The notes under the pieces are model-generated. The model searched no databases and was not told the DNA's origin. It saw only the letters and a list, made by a program, of their open reading frames with translations. A stretch of 64,000 bases of DNA. It comes from Diphasiastrum complanatum (Eukaryota > Streptophyta > Lycopodiopsida > Lycopodiales > Lycopodiaceae). The translations under genes were made by a program, and so were the position numbers. Shown one piece after another: positions 1-10,600 of this stretch. Each line of letters begins with the position of its first letter. Position 1 is the first letter of the stretch. The stretch covers positions 30,889,777 to 30,953,776 of the forward strand of contig CM055093.1 in the NCBI GenBank assembly GCA_029204225.1. Direction: 5' to 3'.

Positions 1-960
1 ATCGAACCACAGTGTTGTTTTTCCTTAGCTGGTCCGTTAAAGGAGCAGCTATCCAGGAATAATTCCTAACAAACCGCCGGTAGAACTTACAAAAGCCTAA
101 GAAAGATTCTAATTGGCGTATATCGGCAGGCCTCGGCCACTTCTTAACCACAGCCACCTTGGCTGGGTCGACCGAAATACCCTCAGCAGTCACCACGTGA
201 CCCAAATACTCGACACGAGTTTTACACAACTTTGTCTTTTGAGCATTGACATACAAGATAGAAGCTTGTAACTTGTCAGATACGGTCTTGAGATGAACCT
301 CATGCTCCTCGACCGCTTTACTAAAAACCAATATATCGTCAATAAAATTGACGACAAACTTGCCCATATAGTCTCGCAAGACATCGTTCATGAGCATCAT
401 GAACGTGGCTGCGGCATTGGTTAACCCAAATGGCATAACCAAAAATTCATAATGACCGAAACGGGTTCGGAAGGCCGTCTTCTGGACGTCTTCATCTTGA
501 ATCCGTATTTGATGGTATCCACTTTTGAGATCTATCTTACTGAAAATGGTTGCACCTTGCAACGCATCCAGTAGATCATCAATCCTGGGCATCGGATACC
601 TGTGCTTTACAGTGATCTTATTCAATCCCCTGTAATCTACACACATCCGGAAACTACCATCCTTTTTCTTAACAAGTAAAATAGGAGAGGCGAAAGGTGA
701 ATAACTCGGACGGATGTAGCCCAGCTTGAGATACTCCAACATCTTTCTGACTTTCTCTTCCTCTTTTAGGCTCATCCTATAAGGAGGCCTACATACCGGA
801 CTTGCCCCTAGAACGAGCTCAATACGATGATCAACGTTCCGACTAGGCGGCAATCCCTCTGGCATATTACTAATTAGCACGTGTTTAAACTGAGTGCGGA
901 TGGACTTCTCCAACTCACTTGCTGGGTCACATCTAGGCTGTAATGAAATGCATGTGCACT
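1..960 (-). pseudogene. Ty3/gypsy reverse transcriptase (partial)
   Basis: Conceptual translation of the minus strand gives the ordered RT blocks of Ty3/gypsy polymerases: SPFASPILLVKKKDGS near 660-720, VDYRGLN near 620-645, KIDLKSGYHQI near 505-540, FGHYEFLVMPFGLTNAAATF near 405-470, and the catalytic FIDDILVFS near 315-345. The usual catalytic aspartate pair is present as IDD. Downstream are the connection motifs VEYLGHVV (around 200) and FLGFCKFYRRF (around 95). Synthesis of element cDNA is the known role of this domain. The protein is cut by the window edge before RNase H is complete. It lies directly downstream of the protease region at 1046-1680, as expected for gypsy pol. Confidence 0.88.
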
Positions 961-1045
961 AAAGTAAATGAAGCTTCTTGTGGTTTATTAGTGAGTGTGC
1001 TTATCTGATTATTATCAACATAAGAATCAAAACTGGAATCAACAT

Positions 1046-1680
1046 TCACATAACACAACCACAAAAAATCTCCATTCTCTTTATTTGCATACAGGTAACA
1101 AGAGGACCCTCAACAGATGGTCTCCCCCCCTTTAAGACATGAGACATACCCTCATGCCCGAACTTGTACACATGTGACTTAAAATCTATAGCAAGTTGCT
1201 TACTTGCATGCCACCTCTTACCAAGTACAATATCAAACTTAGCTAGTTTAGTAATTTCAAAATCTAACTTCTCGGTATACGTCTGAATAGAAAAAGACGC
1301 CCGAGAGATCCTTTCATCCCAAACCTTTGTTCCCTTACCATCTGGCATCTCAACAGTATACTGGTAATCAGATGGAACAGTAGCCAAGCGAAACTTCATC
1401 ACCACGCGAAGGTTGATAATATTATGCAAGGAACCGGTGTCAAACAAGACGTGTCATGACCTTCCAGCTTTCCCCTCATGCATATCAGTTTACTGTCTGG
1501 AAATTGATAAGCTTCCCGCGCCTTGGTGGACAAATAACAAACTGGTGCCTCTGGATCAAACTTCCGCACCGAAATAGTCATGACACGACGAGTGTCCTCA
1601 TCATCACTTACCAACAAGTCATCCAAAATTTCCTCATCCTTGCCCTCATCTTGACGTTGCATAGTATGGAGCTTCTTGCC
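1046..1680 (-). pseudogene. Ty3/gypsy aspartic protease region
   Basis: The minus strand encodes a retropepsin-like segment in two overlapping frames. One frame (1399-1662) carries the linker leading into the protease. The other (1046-1447) starts with FDTGSLHNII, where DTG is the catalytic triad of aspartic proteases, and continues to FDIVLGKRWH, the second conserved block (normally LG-x-x-W). The change of frame just upstream of DTG shows the polyprotein is broken here. The family role is cleavage of the gag-pol polyprotein. It sits between gag (1687 onward) and RT (below 960), the normal order. Confidence 0.75.
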
Positions 1681-1686
1681 CGTTCG

Positions 1687-1987
1687 TCAAGGACAATCTT
1701 TGAAGAGATGCTTGCCAAGACAAAAAAAGCATAAGTTGGCCTTTTCCTTTTGCTCAGGACTGAGGGGAGACTTGTCGTAAGCACGACAAGCCATAGGAGA
1801 TCCCGCCTTGCGCTTCAAAGTCTGCTGCATCTGGATAGAATCCTTCTGCGAAAAGCCTTTCTGACCAGCTTGGCCAGACTTTCGCGAACCCTTCTTCTGA
1901 GGCCAGCTTGGCGCTCCAGATTCAGCCTTGGTGCGCACATTACCTTCAAAGTTGAGAGCTGTAGCAACTGCCTCTTCTAAGGTCTTG
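1687..1987 (-). pseudogene. Ty3/gypsy gag, C-terminal part with zinc knuckle
   Basis: This is a basic, glutamine- and lysine-rich minus-strand reading frame ending in a nucleocapsid-type zinc knuckle at about 1690-1728, CFFCLGKHLFKDC. The spacing is CX2CX3HX4C, one residue shorter than the canonical CX2CX4HX4C, so zinc binding may be lost or the codon deletion may be decay. The frame stops (TGA) right after the knuckle. The gag N-terminal half resumes at 3526, beyond the inserted LTR element, and the two halves meet at the 5-bp target duplication CACCC. Confidence 0.75.
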
Positions 1988-1992
1988 CACCC

Positions 1993-2737
1993 TGTCGCGA
2001 ACGGGGTTTCTTTCCTTGTCGCGAACGATTTTGTTTCTTTGAATTTTCTTTTGTGCGGAAGCTCACAGGAACCTAGACACGCGACTACAGATCACAGAAC
2101 AGATTTCATTCTAGCAATCAAGACAGCGGAAGACAAGGAGATGCACGAAATAGAGCAATCAAATTATCAGTTTAATTTTTAGAGCGAGATCGTCAGTGTC
2201 TCACTCGTTGGCGGCCTGACGCCCTGCTCTTTCATTGTGTTCTGCTCGTTGGCAGACTTTCATGCACAGCTGTTTCGTTTCTATGGTTTTTCTTTTCTGC
2301 TCTACTCTCGCACACTCTCTGTGTCTCACTTTTTAATATTTTGATCCAAAAAAATAGTTTATATCTCCACTGTGTGGAGTTTACAAGATAGCTAAAACAG
2401 AGAATTACAAGAGTAGTTAACGTTAATCAACTAATCAGTTACTCTCCGTCGTTGCTAGGCGTTTTAGCTGGGCGTGAAGTTTAGGACTCCACGCCCGTTG
2501 AGCTGCCAGCTGGCAGCGCGAAAGATATTCTTTCGTTTCTTCCGTTTCGTGTCGTGTCTTTGCCTTTCTGGTCCTGGAGGCATGTTTGACTTTCGCGAAT
2601 CATTCGACCTTCAAGTTTCGCTTCGCTTCGTGTCTTAGGGTTTTCGAGGTCCGTTGACTTTTGCGAATTGTTCGCCATTCAACCTTCGCTTCGTTTTCGC
2701 ATTGCGGCAAAGTTGTAGGAGTTCACCATTTCTGATA
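1993..2737 (-). repeat. 3' LTR of the minimal element
   Basis: Direct repeat of 2782-3525 with a constant offset of 789 bp over most of its length. Its terminal dinucleotide on the 5' side is TA (2736-2737 read on the minus strand) where the partner has TG. The purine tract lies immediately outside at 2738-2747. Confidence 0.92.
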
Positions 2738-2770
2738 CTCCCTCTTGAACCTTGCAGCTTTGCACGTTTA

Positions 2771-2781
2771 CTCTGATACCA
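2771..2781 (-). other. Primer-binding site, initiator-Met tRNA type
   Basis: On the minus strand it reads TGGTATCAGAG, complementary to the 3' end of plant initiator methionine tRNA as used by most plant LTR elements. It starts at the base after the LTR terminal CA. Confidence 0.88.
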
Positions 2782-3525
2782 TGTCGCAAACAGGGTTTAT
2801 TTCGTTGTTGCAAACGATTTTGTTTCTTTGAATTTTCTTTTGTGCGGAAGCTCACAGGAACCTAGACACGCGACTACAGATCACAGAACGGATTTCATTC
2901 TGGCAATCAAGACAGCGGAAGACAAGGAGATGCACGAAATAGAGCAATCAAATTATCAGTTTAATTTTTAGAGCAAGATCGTCAGTGTCTCGCTCGTTGG
3001 CGGCCTGACGCTCTGCTCTTTCGCTGTGTTTTGCTCGTTGGCAGACTTTCATGCACAGCTGTTTCGTTTCTATGGTTTTTCTTTTCTGCTCTACTCTCGC
3101 ACACTCTTTGTGTCTCACTTTTTTATATTTTGATCCAAAAAAACAGTTTATATCTCCACTGTGTGGAGTTTACAAGATAGCTAAAACAGAGAATTACAAG
3201 AGTAGTTGACGTTAATCAACTAATCAGTTACCCTCCGTCGTTGCTAGCCGTTTCAGCTGGGCGTGAAGTTTAGGACTCCACGCCCATTGAGCTGCCAGCT
3301 GGCAGCGCGAAAGATATTCTTTCGTTTCTTCCGTTTCGTGTCGTGTCTTTGTCTTTCTGGTCCTGGAGGCATGTTTGACTTTCGCGAATCATTCGACCTT
3401 TGAGTTTCCTTCGCTTCGTGTCTTAGGGTTTTCGAGGTCTGTTGACTTTCGCGAATTGTTTGCCATTCGACCTTCGCTTCGTTTTCGCGTTGCGGCAAAG
3501 TTGCAGAAGTTCACCATTTCTGACA
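2782..3525 (-). repeat. 5' LTR of the minimal element
   Basis: Has intact TG...CA ends on the minus strand and is followed without any gap by the primer-binding site at 2781-2771. The host duplication CACCC lies just outside at 3526-3530. Confidence 0.92.
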
Positions 3526-3720
3526 CACCCTTCATTAAGCACTGAAGGCCTCAACTTTTCACGAAGGCCAAATATGAACTTGTGGACTACTAGCCACTCG
3601 GGAATCTCTTCCGGAATCTTGATAAGCGTCTCAGGATACCTATCAGCATATTTCTGCACCATGTACTGCCTCTGACGATGCAAAAGCCAAGCATTTGTCG
3701 CACGCACATGGCTCTTGCTC
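3526..3720 (-). pseudogene. Ty3/gypsy gag, N-terminal part
   Basis: The minus strand encodes a gag segment rich in charged residues with the pattern typical of the Retrotrans_gag region (IPEWLVVHKFIFGLREKLRP), ending at LNEG where the 1993-3525 element is inserted. Past 3526 the same frame reads into the LTR and is not gag. Skipping the insertion and one CACCC copy joins it to the gag half at 1687-1987. The start codon is not certain; an ATG at 3705-3707 is the first in this frame. Confidence 0.65.
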
Positions 3721-4044
3721 CAAAACGGGCATATGATGGCTCTATAGGATCATTATGGATGCTAGGAACATGCTCCCAAAATCTGATCAGGATCTGAGAA
3801 GGTTCCGGAGAGTTATGAGCGAAAAACCTTCAGAAAAAATGCGCTGGCCCTCCAAAACTTTGAAATTTTCTGAAATCTGAGATCGGCAACGTGAATCCCT
3901 GTTGATCTATAGCGACTACCCACTAGAATTGATCTGAGACAGATCTCCCTCAAATCTGAGCACTATAGACCAAGTTATGGTGAAAAACCCAGGCATTTTC
4001 TCACTTTCTCTCTCTAGAACGGACGTTTCTCTCTCTAGAACGAG

Positions 4045-4056
4045 GCTTTGATACCA
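4045..4056 (-). other. Primer-binding site of the gypsy element
   Basis: The minus strand reads TGGTATCAAAGC, one mismatch from the initiator-Met tRNA complement, two bases inside the LTR edge at 4059. Confidence 0.75.
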
Positions 4057-4058
4057 AT

Positions 4059-4551
4059 TGTCACAAGCCAGTCTCTCCAAGCTCGTGAATCCTAGAAGTC
4101 GGTGTGTAGAATCAACCTCCCAACCATAGGCACCCCCTCCTTGAGTCCTACCTGCTATTCCCGTCAACTGGCACACGGAATCCACCTGTGGCGATCAGTC
4201 CACTTGGCATGCCTGGCCCCTGTGACCTGTGAATATTGAGTGACTCCTACGGTACCACCCCCATGCCCCGCCAAAGACCTGTGACCCTCTTGGTCAACCC
4301 GACTACTTGCCGGCTAGCATCTCGTCACTGACGACTAGGATCCCGACGGTCAAGACACACCGCATCTCTGACAGCTTGTCAGGCAGCCACACTGGGTCAC
4401 TGTTCGTAACGCACCGGTCCCAACTTGGGACAAATGTCCTCGTCGGTCACCGACCCTTGCCAACACTAGGCCTCAGGCCCTTTGGTAACCGGTCGTGCCA
4501 AGGTCATGATAGAGTCGTAATTGGAACACTGAAGCTGCTTGGCATATGACA
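4059..4551 (-). repeat. Probable 5' LTR of the gypsy element
   Basis: It begins on the plus strand with TGTCACA beside the PBS and ends with ATGACA, so on the minus strand it runs TGTCAT...TGTGACA, a TG...CA unit of about 493 bp with short inverted termini. The right edge is less certain because the last 25 bp also occur in a 70-bp repeat shared with 6794-6863. The 3' LTR is outside the window, so no comparison is possible. Confidence 0.55.
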
Positions 4552-4596
4552 GGGACGGTGTAAGTGAAAGTCAATTTGAGCATGTTTTGCAAATAG
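4527..4596 (+). repeat. 70-bp dispersed repeat, copy 1
   Basis: Matches 6794-6863 in the same orientation with a few substitutions, centred on ATATGACAGGGACGGTGTAA. It overlaps the presumed edge of the gypsy LTR. Similarity stops sharply on the right at CAAATAG. Confidence 0.8.
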
Positions 4597-4643
4597 AACA
4601 TAGTTTGAAAGGCAGTTTTATGGGGTTTATACTGGTTTAGGGT

Positions 4644-5130
4644 TTGGGGTTTGGCTTCACTGCCCATTTCCTGAACTCGGACACCCAAGGAAGCAGCATT
4701 CCTTTTGGGGCAATGATCAATACCCTTTCATCTGGATATTTGGCCAGGAAGCTTTGCAAGAAGCAATGGTCAAAAAGGTCCTTCCAGTGCATGGAGATGA
4801 TGAAGTGGTTGTGTCACCTTTATGTACTCAAGGATTTTACCACGTCATTAATTGCTCCTTCAAATTTATGTCAAACGTTTTTGGTGAGCGTTCAGAGACA
4901 ACACCCACTGGTTTCCAATCAGTGGATTTTCCTGCCGAGGAATAGAAGGTCTTGGAGTACCAAGAAAAAGCAGAGCTAGACTATGAAGAATGGCTTGCAG
5001 CTGAGAAATATGTTGAGACCCACCGTAGTGTGTTCAAGGATGCTGAAGAGCGCCCTAAAAAGGTAGAGGAGGATACAAACTTCAAGATCAAGCTATGCAA
5101 GCTGCCCAACCTATTCTTGACCACATAAAT
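4644..5130 (+). pseudogene. Decayed coding sequence, family not recognised
   Basis: From 4754 one plus-strand frame reads 63 codons, meets TAG at 4943-4945, and continues in the same frame with protein-like composition (YEEWLAAEKYVETHRSVF) to a second stop near 5127. Runs of acidic and lysine residues suggest a helical region. The single in-frame stop suggests a decayed real coding sequence rather than chance. I do not recognise the family. It could be transposon-derived, since similar decayed blocks follow to 6240 and an inverted repeat (5518-5559/7032-7073) overlaps that region. Confidence 0.35.
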
Positions 5131-5403
5131 TTTCTTGTATAAATTTTTCCAGTGATGTTTACTATCCTGCCTCTCTAAGCCTAAACCCTAAACCTACACA
5201 CTACTATGTCTTATAGGATGAGATCGGTTTCTCCCCGGATGAACTTCAACAGCTTACTAATTACTTATGCTACAACTTCATCCCTTGACCCTAAACCTTA
5301 AACCATGGCTGCAATACGCTGGCTCAGAACAACCCCCCTATCATCTTTGGAATGGATGTATCACATTGTCGTCTAACTTAACCTGCTGATGTTTTGTTTT
5401 CTA

Positions 5404-6235
5404 CGGTGCGAAATCGGGCGTACTATGTTTGGCACAACTATGTAGACTATAGGCAGGATCAAGTTCAAGACCATAAGATTTTTGGGTGAAGTGAATGTTG
5501 AGCAGAAGTGTTACAAGCTCAAGACCACAAGTTTCTGGGAGACATGAATGCTCACTACAATACGTACAATACGAATCTATGCAATATATTTTGCTACTGA
5601 AGCTTTCGTGAGAGTTGCAGTTTTACTTCTCCATGAAAAAGGTACATGCACAAGTGAGCTATTTTTCATTCCAATTAGTGAAAGATCTGCTCATTACAAC
5701 AACATAGACTCTGCAAATTTGTTCTGGAAAGTATAGCACTGAAAATAGTTGGTAAAATCTATCAATTACACCGCAGTGAAAACAGGCCGCTTGATATCCA
5801 TATAATGGTGGAAAATCCAGCTAATTGGCCTACACCATCTGTATTCCCATTTGGAGAAACTGCGCCCAAGAACTACAATTCAATTCAGTCATACCTGAAG
5901 AAGAGCACTTTGTAACAGAACTACCGGAGTGAAACCTATCTTTCGAATGAGCCAGCTGCTTTTCGAGCTCTCGTCTACCTATTCTGGTACAATAATATGT
6001 TTATGGCTTTGTTGTTGAAAAGAATGTGCATCATACGAGGGTCAACTAATACTGTCAAAAGGGATGTTGCTGGATTGAGAAGAGACCTCATTATGCTTCA
6101 AAGGTCCACATTTCTCTCCATATTGAGGATTTGGCTTGGCACTCAGAATTTGGTCGACCTCACAAGAAAAAGGTGGACAATTTTTCAAATGCAAATTATG
6201 AGGGTGCATCCTCGAGGTGCTTACTAATTTCTATC
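5404..6235 (+). pseudogene. Decayed reading frames, family not recognised
   Basis: Several short plus-strand frames have protein-like composition, for example 5548-5736 and 5997-6227, but frames change and stops are frequent. Positions about 5460-5505 and 5510-5555 are a diverged tandem copy of each other. No catalytic motif or known domain is visible. Possibly part of the same decayed element as 4644-5130. Confidence 0.25.
5518..5559 (+). repeat. Left arm of a 42-bp inverted repeat
   Basis: Its reverse complement is found at 7032-7073 with two mismatches. The arms are about 1.5 kb apart and enclose a CT microsatellite and unrecognised sequence. Confidence 0.85.
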
Positions 6236-6397
6236 ACACTTCAAACTTATGGAAGAGCTCGAACTTTCTTTCTGACCAACTGAAGGCTTGTACTCTTCAT
6301 CATCATCAGAATCTTGCTCAACAATATATTTGATATCCTTCTTTTGGCTGTTTGTTAGCTCGCGCGGTTGCTGGGAGTGACGTTGGCGACGATGCAT

Positions 6398-6399
<2 letters not shown>

Positions 6400-6481
<82 letters not shown>
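6400..6481 (+). repeat. CT microsatellite
   Basis: Uninterrupted (TC)n of about 80 bp. Translations across it give long SLSL or RERE frames that are artefacts. Confidence 0.98.
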
Positions 6482-6482
<1 letters not shown>

Positions 6483-6793
6483 ACATTAATTTGTTATGAA
6501 TGCCATTTAAAGCCCCCCATTGTGGAGATGTTAAGAATTGAGTTGTGTCAGCTAACACCCACAATTTGGTGCCACAAGACCCTTGTGTTGTTTGTTGAGT
6601 TGCAGAGTAACCAAACAAAATGTCAACATTTTTGCGTGTTTGAGGTGCTTGTGTGTGCATCCTCTATTCCATAGCTCAAGGAAAATAATTGCAACAAAAC
6701 TGCTGCTCACAATTTTAAACTCCAAGGTTGTACTTTGGAACTTTGATATAAGTGACAAAATTTTGCACACACATGTGCTTGATTATGCACATG

Positions 6794-6863
6794 TACTGAG
6801 GTTGATTGGTATATGACAGGGACGGTGTAAGTGAAAGTCAGTTTGAGCATGTTTTGCAAATAG
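6794..6863 (+). repeat. 70-bp dispersed repeat, copy 2
   Basis: Same-orientation partner of 4527-4596. Flanks differ completely on both sides. Confidence 0.8.
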
Positions 6864-7031
6864 TTCTTCAGGCAATGAACAAGCTCAGCTTCTATACTTA
6901 CCTGCGATCTTCGCTATTGATAACATCTAAGTGAGGTCTCAATAGTCTGAGAATGGTGTTGATTGGGCCCATGCAAGAGAACTCCTCACGAAGGACACTG
7001 CCTTTGGTAAAGTTGAAAAGAAGGGATGTAC

Positions 7032-7073
7032 TGTAGTGAGCATTCGTGTCTCCTAGAAACTTGTGGTCTTGAG
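7032..7073 (-). repeat. Right arm of the 42-bp inverted repeat
   Basis: Reverse complement of 5518-5559 with two mismatches. No terminal duplications were found outside the arms, so this is not shown to be a transposon end. Confidence 0.85.
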
Positions 7074-7454
7074 CGGTTGGGGTTGAAGTGTGTCAATGCC
7101 CAAGATAGCATGGGACACCATTACACGACATTTTGATGGGATGGAGCCTGACTTTGTTGATGCAAAGTTCTCGTGTGCGTCCCAGGGTTTAACGAGATAG
7201 CTTCAATTTAGGTATAGGTCAAAATTGTAGCAAGGATTGAAAAAGAAAAGAACGATTTCGTGTTCTGAAGCTGCCAGACAAGCTACTACTGTATTTCAGT
7301 CTTGTTTTAGCCAGCCAAGGAAAAAGAGTAATCGCTCCCTTTTTCCCTCCTGATTTCTGACAGATCTCACATGCCCATGCCCACCATAATTGAGATAAAA
7401 CATAATATTTCATAAACACATACATTATCGGATGATACAAGACGCGACTTGTCG

Positions 7455-7711
7455 CAAAACGCTACACTCAGAGGTATGGTATTGACTACTTTGATACATA
7501 CTCCTCAATGGTAAAGATGTCATTACCCCTTTGCTTATGCTACAAAATATAATTTGGAGATACATCAAATAAATGTCAAGACAGCCTTCCTCCAGGGAGA
7601 CTTGGATGAAGAAATTTTCATGGAACAGCCTGAAGGTTATAAAGACCCGAACAATCTAGATTATGAATCTCGGCTGCACAGGTGTATCTACGGTCTGAAG
7701 CAGTTAGGAAA
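7455..7711 (+). pseudogene. Ty1/copia reverse transcriptase fragment
   Basis: Plus-strand frames give RYGIDYFDTYSSMVKM (about 7470-7518), then after a frame break VKTAFLQGDLDEEIFMEQPEGY (about 7578-7640) and CIYGLKQ (about 7683-7703). These are the ordered N-terminal RT blocks of copia elements. Sequence between the blocks is deleted or shifted, and similarity ends at about 7711, before the catalytic YVDD. It resembles the fragment at 50440-51300 ([16 protein letters not shown]), so both probably derive from one copia family. Confidence 0.8.
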
Positions 7712-8640
7712 TTGATACCTTTGATGAGCTAACCTGGACAAATTTGTTGGCGGCAGAGCCGTGTCCACCTTCTTGACCCCCGAGACATTCATGAAGCATG
7801 GAACATCATTTCATATCTTGCTTGATCTCTTCCACCTCCAAGGTGTCATCTGCTTGGTCTTGAAAAATGTACATGTTCCGCTTGGTCTTGAAAAATGTAC
7901 ATGTTCCGCATTTGGTTCCGTAGAGGTTCTTTCCACCTATGTTGCACCAATTATCCAAAGCAAGGCTCCTCCTCTTAGCATGCTCTTGGTCTTGCTATGA
8001 CAACAATGAAGGACACTGACCCCTTTGCACGTTAGGCCTCCGTACAATTCTTTGCTTGTAGGTGTAGCTACACCCTTTCCTTTCATGTCATTCTAAACTT
8101 GTTATTAACTGGATCAAATTATTATTTTTGATTCCATTTGCCTTTGTGTCCTCAAGGCTGGCTACTCGTCGTATTCACCACAGCGCGATCCTAAGCTCTC
8201 TTGCTATCTTTAAAGTACAAAGCTATCTATATGGTACCAAAAAGGTCCTTTGATTGCTTCTTGTGTACAGAAGGACGTATGCCCTCTCTTAGGCTTTCCA
8301 CAAAATGAAACACCTGTAAAAACATGGGAACTTCCTCAGGTGCCCAAAGAATGGCTTCCCTATCCTTTTAGCATACTCTTGGGCACTCATGTTGCCTTGC
8401 TTAAGATTCACCTAGTGTTGCATGGAACAATTCTTTTCATCCATAGGCACCCAATTCTACATAAACATTTGTCAAAAAGCATCCAAAGTGGTTGGAACCA
8501 AGTCATCTTTCTCAACTTTCTGCCACCACCTTTGAGCTGATTCTTGAAAATCGTATGTGGCTTCAGCTATCATCTTTGTATCATCATGTATGTCACACAT
8601 CATGAAAGACATTTCTCAGTTTTGGCGCCAGCTCTCCATA
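7712..8640. other. Intergenic, no gene recognised
   Basis: Non-coding stretch with a 26-bp immediate duplication at about 7857-7908 (CTTGGTCTTGAAAAATGTAC twice). No domain, RNA or element end recognised. Confidence 0.5.
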
Positions 8641-9092
8641 ACATTTGTAGTACGCATTGCCACTGCTCCTGTAAACTTAGAAGCCTTCAAATCATTGATG
8701 GATGGCAGGTTGGAACATCCAGTATTTGGGAGATGAGGTAGTGGAAGAACTTGGCCATATCCCTGAACCAAATTGTCAAATTCAAAGCTTAGTCCATTCA
8801 ATATGAGTTGAACAAGCTCTTCATCCTTGATAGGGTCACCTATAAAGGCTAGCTCTTTGTTCAATTCCTTTACTCTTAGGACAAAAGTATGTGCACTCTC
8901 TCCTTTCTTTTGATAGCTTCTATAGATTTGATTCTTCAAAGCTAACATTCTAGTTTGGTTCTTGGATTCATAGACCTTTTGCAAAGTCTCCCAAGCATCT
9001 TGAGCTGAAGTGCAATCTCCTACCTCCATAGCCTGTCTTTTGGCAAGATCTGGACTTGTGTGCGAGTCCCAGACATGCATGCAAATTAGCAT
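8616..9092 (-). pseudogene. Ty1/copia gag (UBN2-type) fragment
   Basis: The minus-strand frame of 158 codons matches the pattern of copia gag polyproteins: AWETLQKVYESKNQTRMLAL, then SAHTFVLRVKELNKELAFIGDPI and EELVQLILNGL. Gag forms the virus-like particle in which cDNA is made. The copia gags at 22484 and 27583-28800 in this window share the same pattern with lower similarity. The final 30 residues have a different character and may belong to another element joined to it. No pol sequence follows, so this is an isolated fragment. Confidence 0.78.
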
Positions 9093-10290
9093 TTGAATTT
9101 GGATCGGACAGAGAACATTAGTAAGTTGGAATCATTGCTAAAACTTGTTTTTTACTTTGACTTACAATTCTTATTTATGCTCACAAATCACAATGTCGTT
9201 GAGACATCCATTGCTAGAACAATTCAAATGAGTTACATTCTTTAAGTTTTGCAACATTGTAAAATGAGCTTGGTCACCAACCTATGGTGACAAGATTATG
9301 TATCGACAATAGAAAGATCATTGATTGACCGTGATGTGCTTGCAATTGATTAGTGGGTATAGAAAACAATGTTGGAAAAACCTCCTAAAAGTAGGTGTTG
9401 ACCGATCTAAGGGACACGTCTCCTATGTTGTATGGTACACTTGGTTATGTGGTTTCACAATTTTAGTAACTTCTTTCATGCCTAAGTGTAGAGGTACTAC
9501 CAAGTACCAAGTGGCATGGCTAATGGTTGAATTGCATGTGCATCACTTGTTAAACAGCCTTAGGATGTGTCGGGGTTTAGGGACATTGGAGGCTTTGCAT
9601 ATATGAGCCTCTGTAAGGCATTCCTATTTGGTTCCAAATACCTACATGACGGTCGGTTGGGTGGAGACTAGTATCAAACTCTCCTCCATATTATTGTGAT
9701 GTACTTCCTGGGAGATCACTAAAGTAATATATTTTCGTCTTGTTGTACCTATTCTAGTTTTGATTTCTAGGACAAGGTTCAGATTTCACTTTCATAGACA
9801 ATTCTTGTCTTCAATAAAAGCTAGCGCCTCCATCTAGGGTTCACAGGGAGGATCGTGCCTAGCTTATAAGTGATTGCGCCCAGTTTTCATTCTCCAAGGG
9901 TGTCAAAAAACAGCAAAAAATGTTAGAGCCTCTAGGAGAAATTTGCAATTGCAAATAGATGAAGAAATTTAGTTTGTTAATAGATTGGAGCTCCAAACTG
10001 CAGTTTGCAGCTAGATAGTTGGTTTTTAGGTCAATTTGGACAAAAAGCTCTATGTCAATTGTTTTAAACTACTAGATTGCCTCACTATGCATAAAATTTC
10101 AATGTAGAGCTTGCTACATCAACATCTATCAATACCAACGCTCTTGATTCTTAGAGAATAGATGCAGTTTCAGCCAATGTTGATGCTATGGAGGCTATGT
10201 TAAACTAGATCTTAGAACAATTGAAGCCTAGTAGAGTCGACAACATAACTGAGCGAGTTAGTGGCAATGTTATGATTGTTGTAGAGACTA
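9093..10290. other. Intergenic, no gene recognised
   Basis: AT-rich non-coding sequence. Features such as TGTTGGAAAAACCTCC at 9369 and AATAAA near 9814 recall an LTR, but no partner repeat, PBS or target duplication is visible. Confidence 0.4.
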
Positions 10291-10600
10291 TTTCTAGGAA
10301 TAGGGGGGGTATGCATGGGCGAGAGGCAAAAGCTACTTATCATCAAAGTTTTGAAGCCACCAAATTCAATGGTAAAGTTGTCGTAAGGTCCACGCACATA
10401 GTGCAGAATTGGTTACATCAATGGTAAAAAGAATTTTAGATGTGTGGCAATCATTATTGGTTAAGAGAAGATCACACAAGCTAAATATCAGTTACAAGAA
10501 TCAGCCCAAAGGTGGTGGAGAAAAGTACAGAAAAACATTGCACATACTAAATGAGACATAGTCATTGGCATGCTCTTTGACATGTTATCTAGATTGATAT
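10290..10600 (+). pseudogene. Ty3/gypsy gag remnant
   Basis: Shifting plus-strand frames read FEATKFNGKVVVRSTHIVQNW (about 10350-10415) and QLQESAQRWWRKVQ (about 10490-10533). The spacing of an N-terminal KFNG motif and a downstream QRWWR block is characteristic of the Retrotrans_gag domain. At least one frameshift lies between them and stops follow. No pol sequence is attached. Confidence 0.6.

Larger units (their letters stand above)
1993..3525 (-). mobile_element. Minimal LTR retroelement: two LTRs and a 44-bp interior
   Basis: A 1533-bp insertion in gypsy gag. Read on the minus strand it has a 5' LTR (2782-3525, 744 bp, TGTCAG...GCGACA), a primer-binding site TGGTATCAGAG directly abutting it (2771-2781), about 24 bp of spacer, a purine tract AAGAGGGAG, and a 3' LTR (1993-2737, 745 bp; its first dinucleotide is TA instead of TG). 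The host sequence CACCC is duplicated on both sides (1988-1992 and 3526-3530). Nothing is encoded. By eye the LTRs differ at about 35 positions, mostly transitions, so the copy is not recent. It resembles TRIM/SMART-class non-autonomous elements in having only PBS and PPT, but the LTRs are far longer than usual for those classes. Confidence 0.92.
1..4551 (-). mobile_element. Ty3/gypsy LTR retrotransposon, left-truncated by the window edge
   Basis: Read on the minus strand, this element has a 5' LTR on the right (about 4059-4551), a primer-binding site (4045-4056), gag with a zinc knuckle, an aspartic protease and reverse transcriptase running off the left edge. That gag-pro-RT order is known for Ty3/gypsy and copia alike; the RT block sequence (SPFASPIL, VDYRGLN, FIDDILVFS) places it in Ty3/gypsy. 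It is decayed: reading frames are broken between gag, protease and RT, and gag is split by a younger LTR element at 1993-3525. RNase H, integrase and the 3' LTR lie outside the window, so lineage within gypsy cannot be assigned. Confidence 0.85.

Noticed and set aside
5170-5310. Interstitial telomere from CCCTAAA-like motifs
   Set aside because: Only two or three isolated motifs, far from an array.
9369-9860. Solo LTR starting TGTTGGAAAAACCTCC
   Set aside because: No partner, PBS or target duplication; the end could not be placed.
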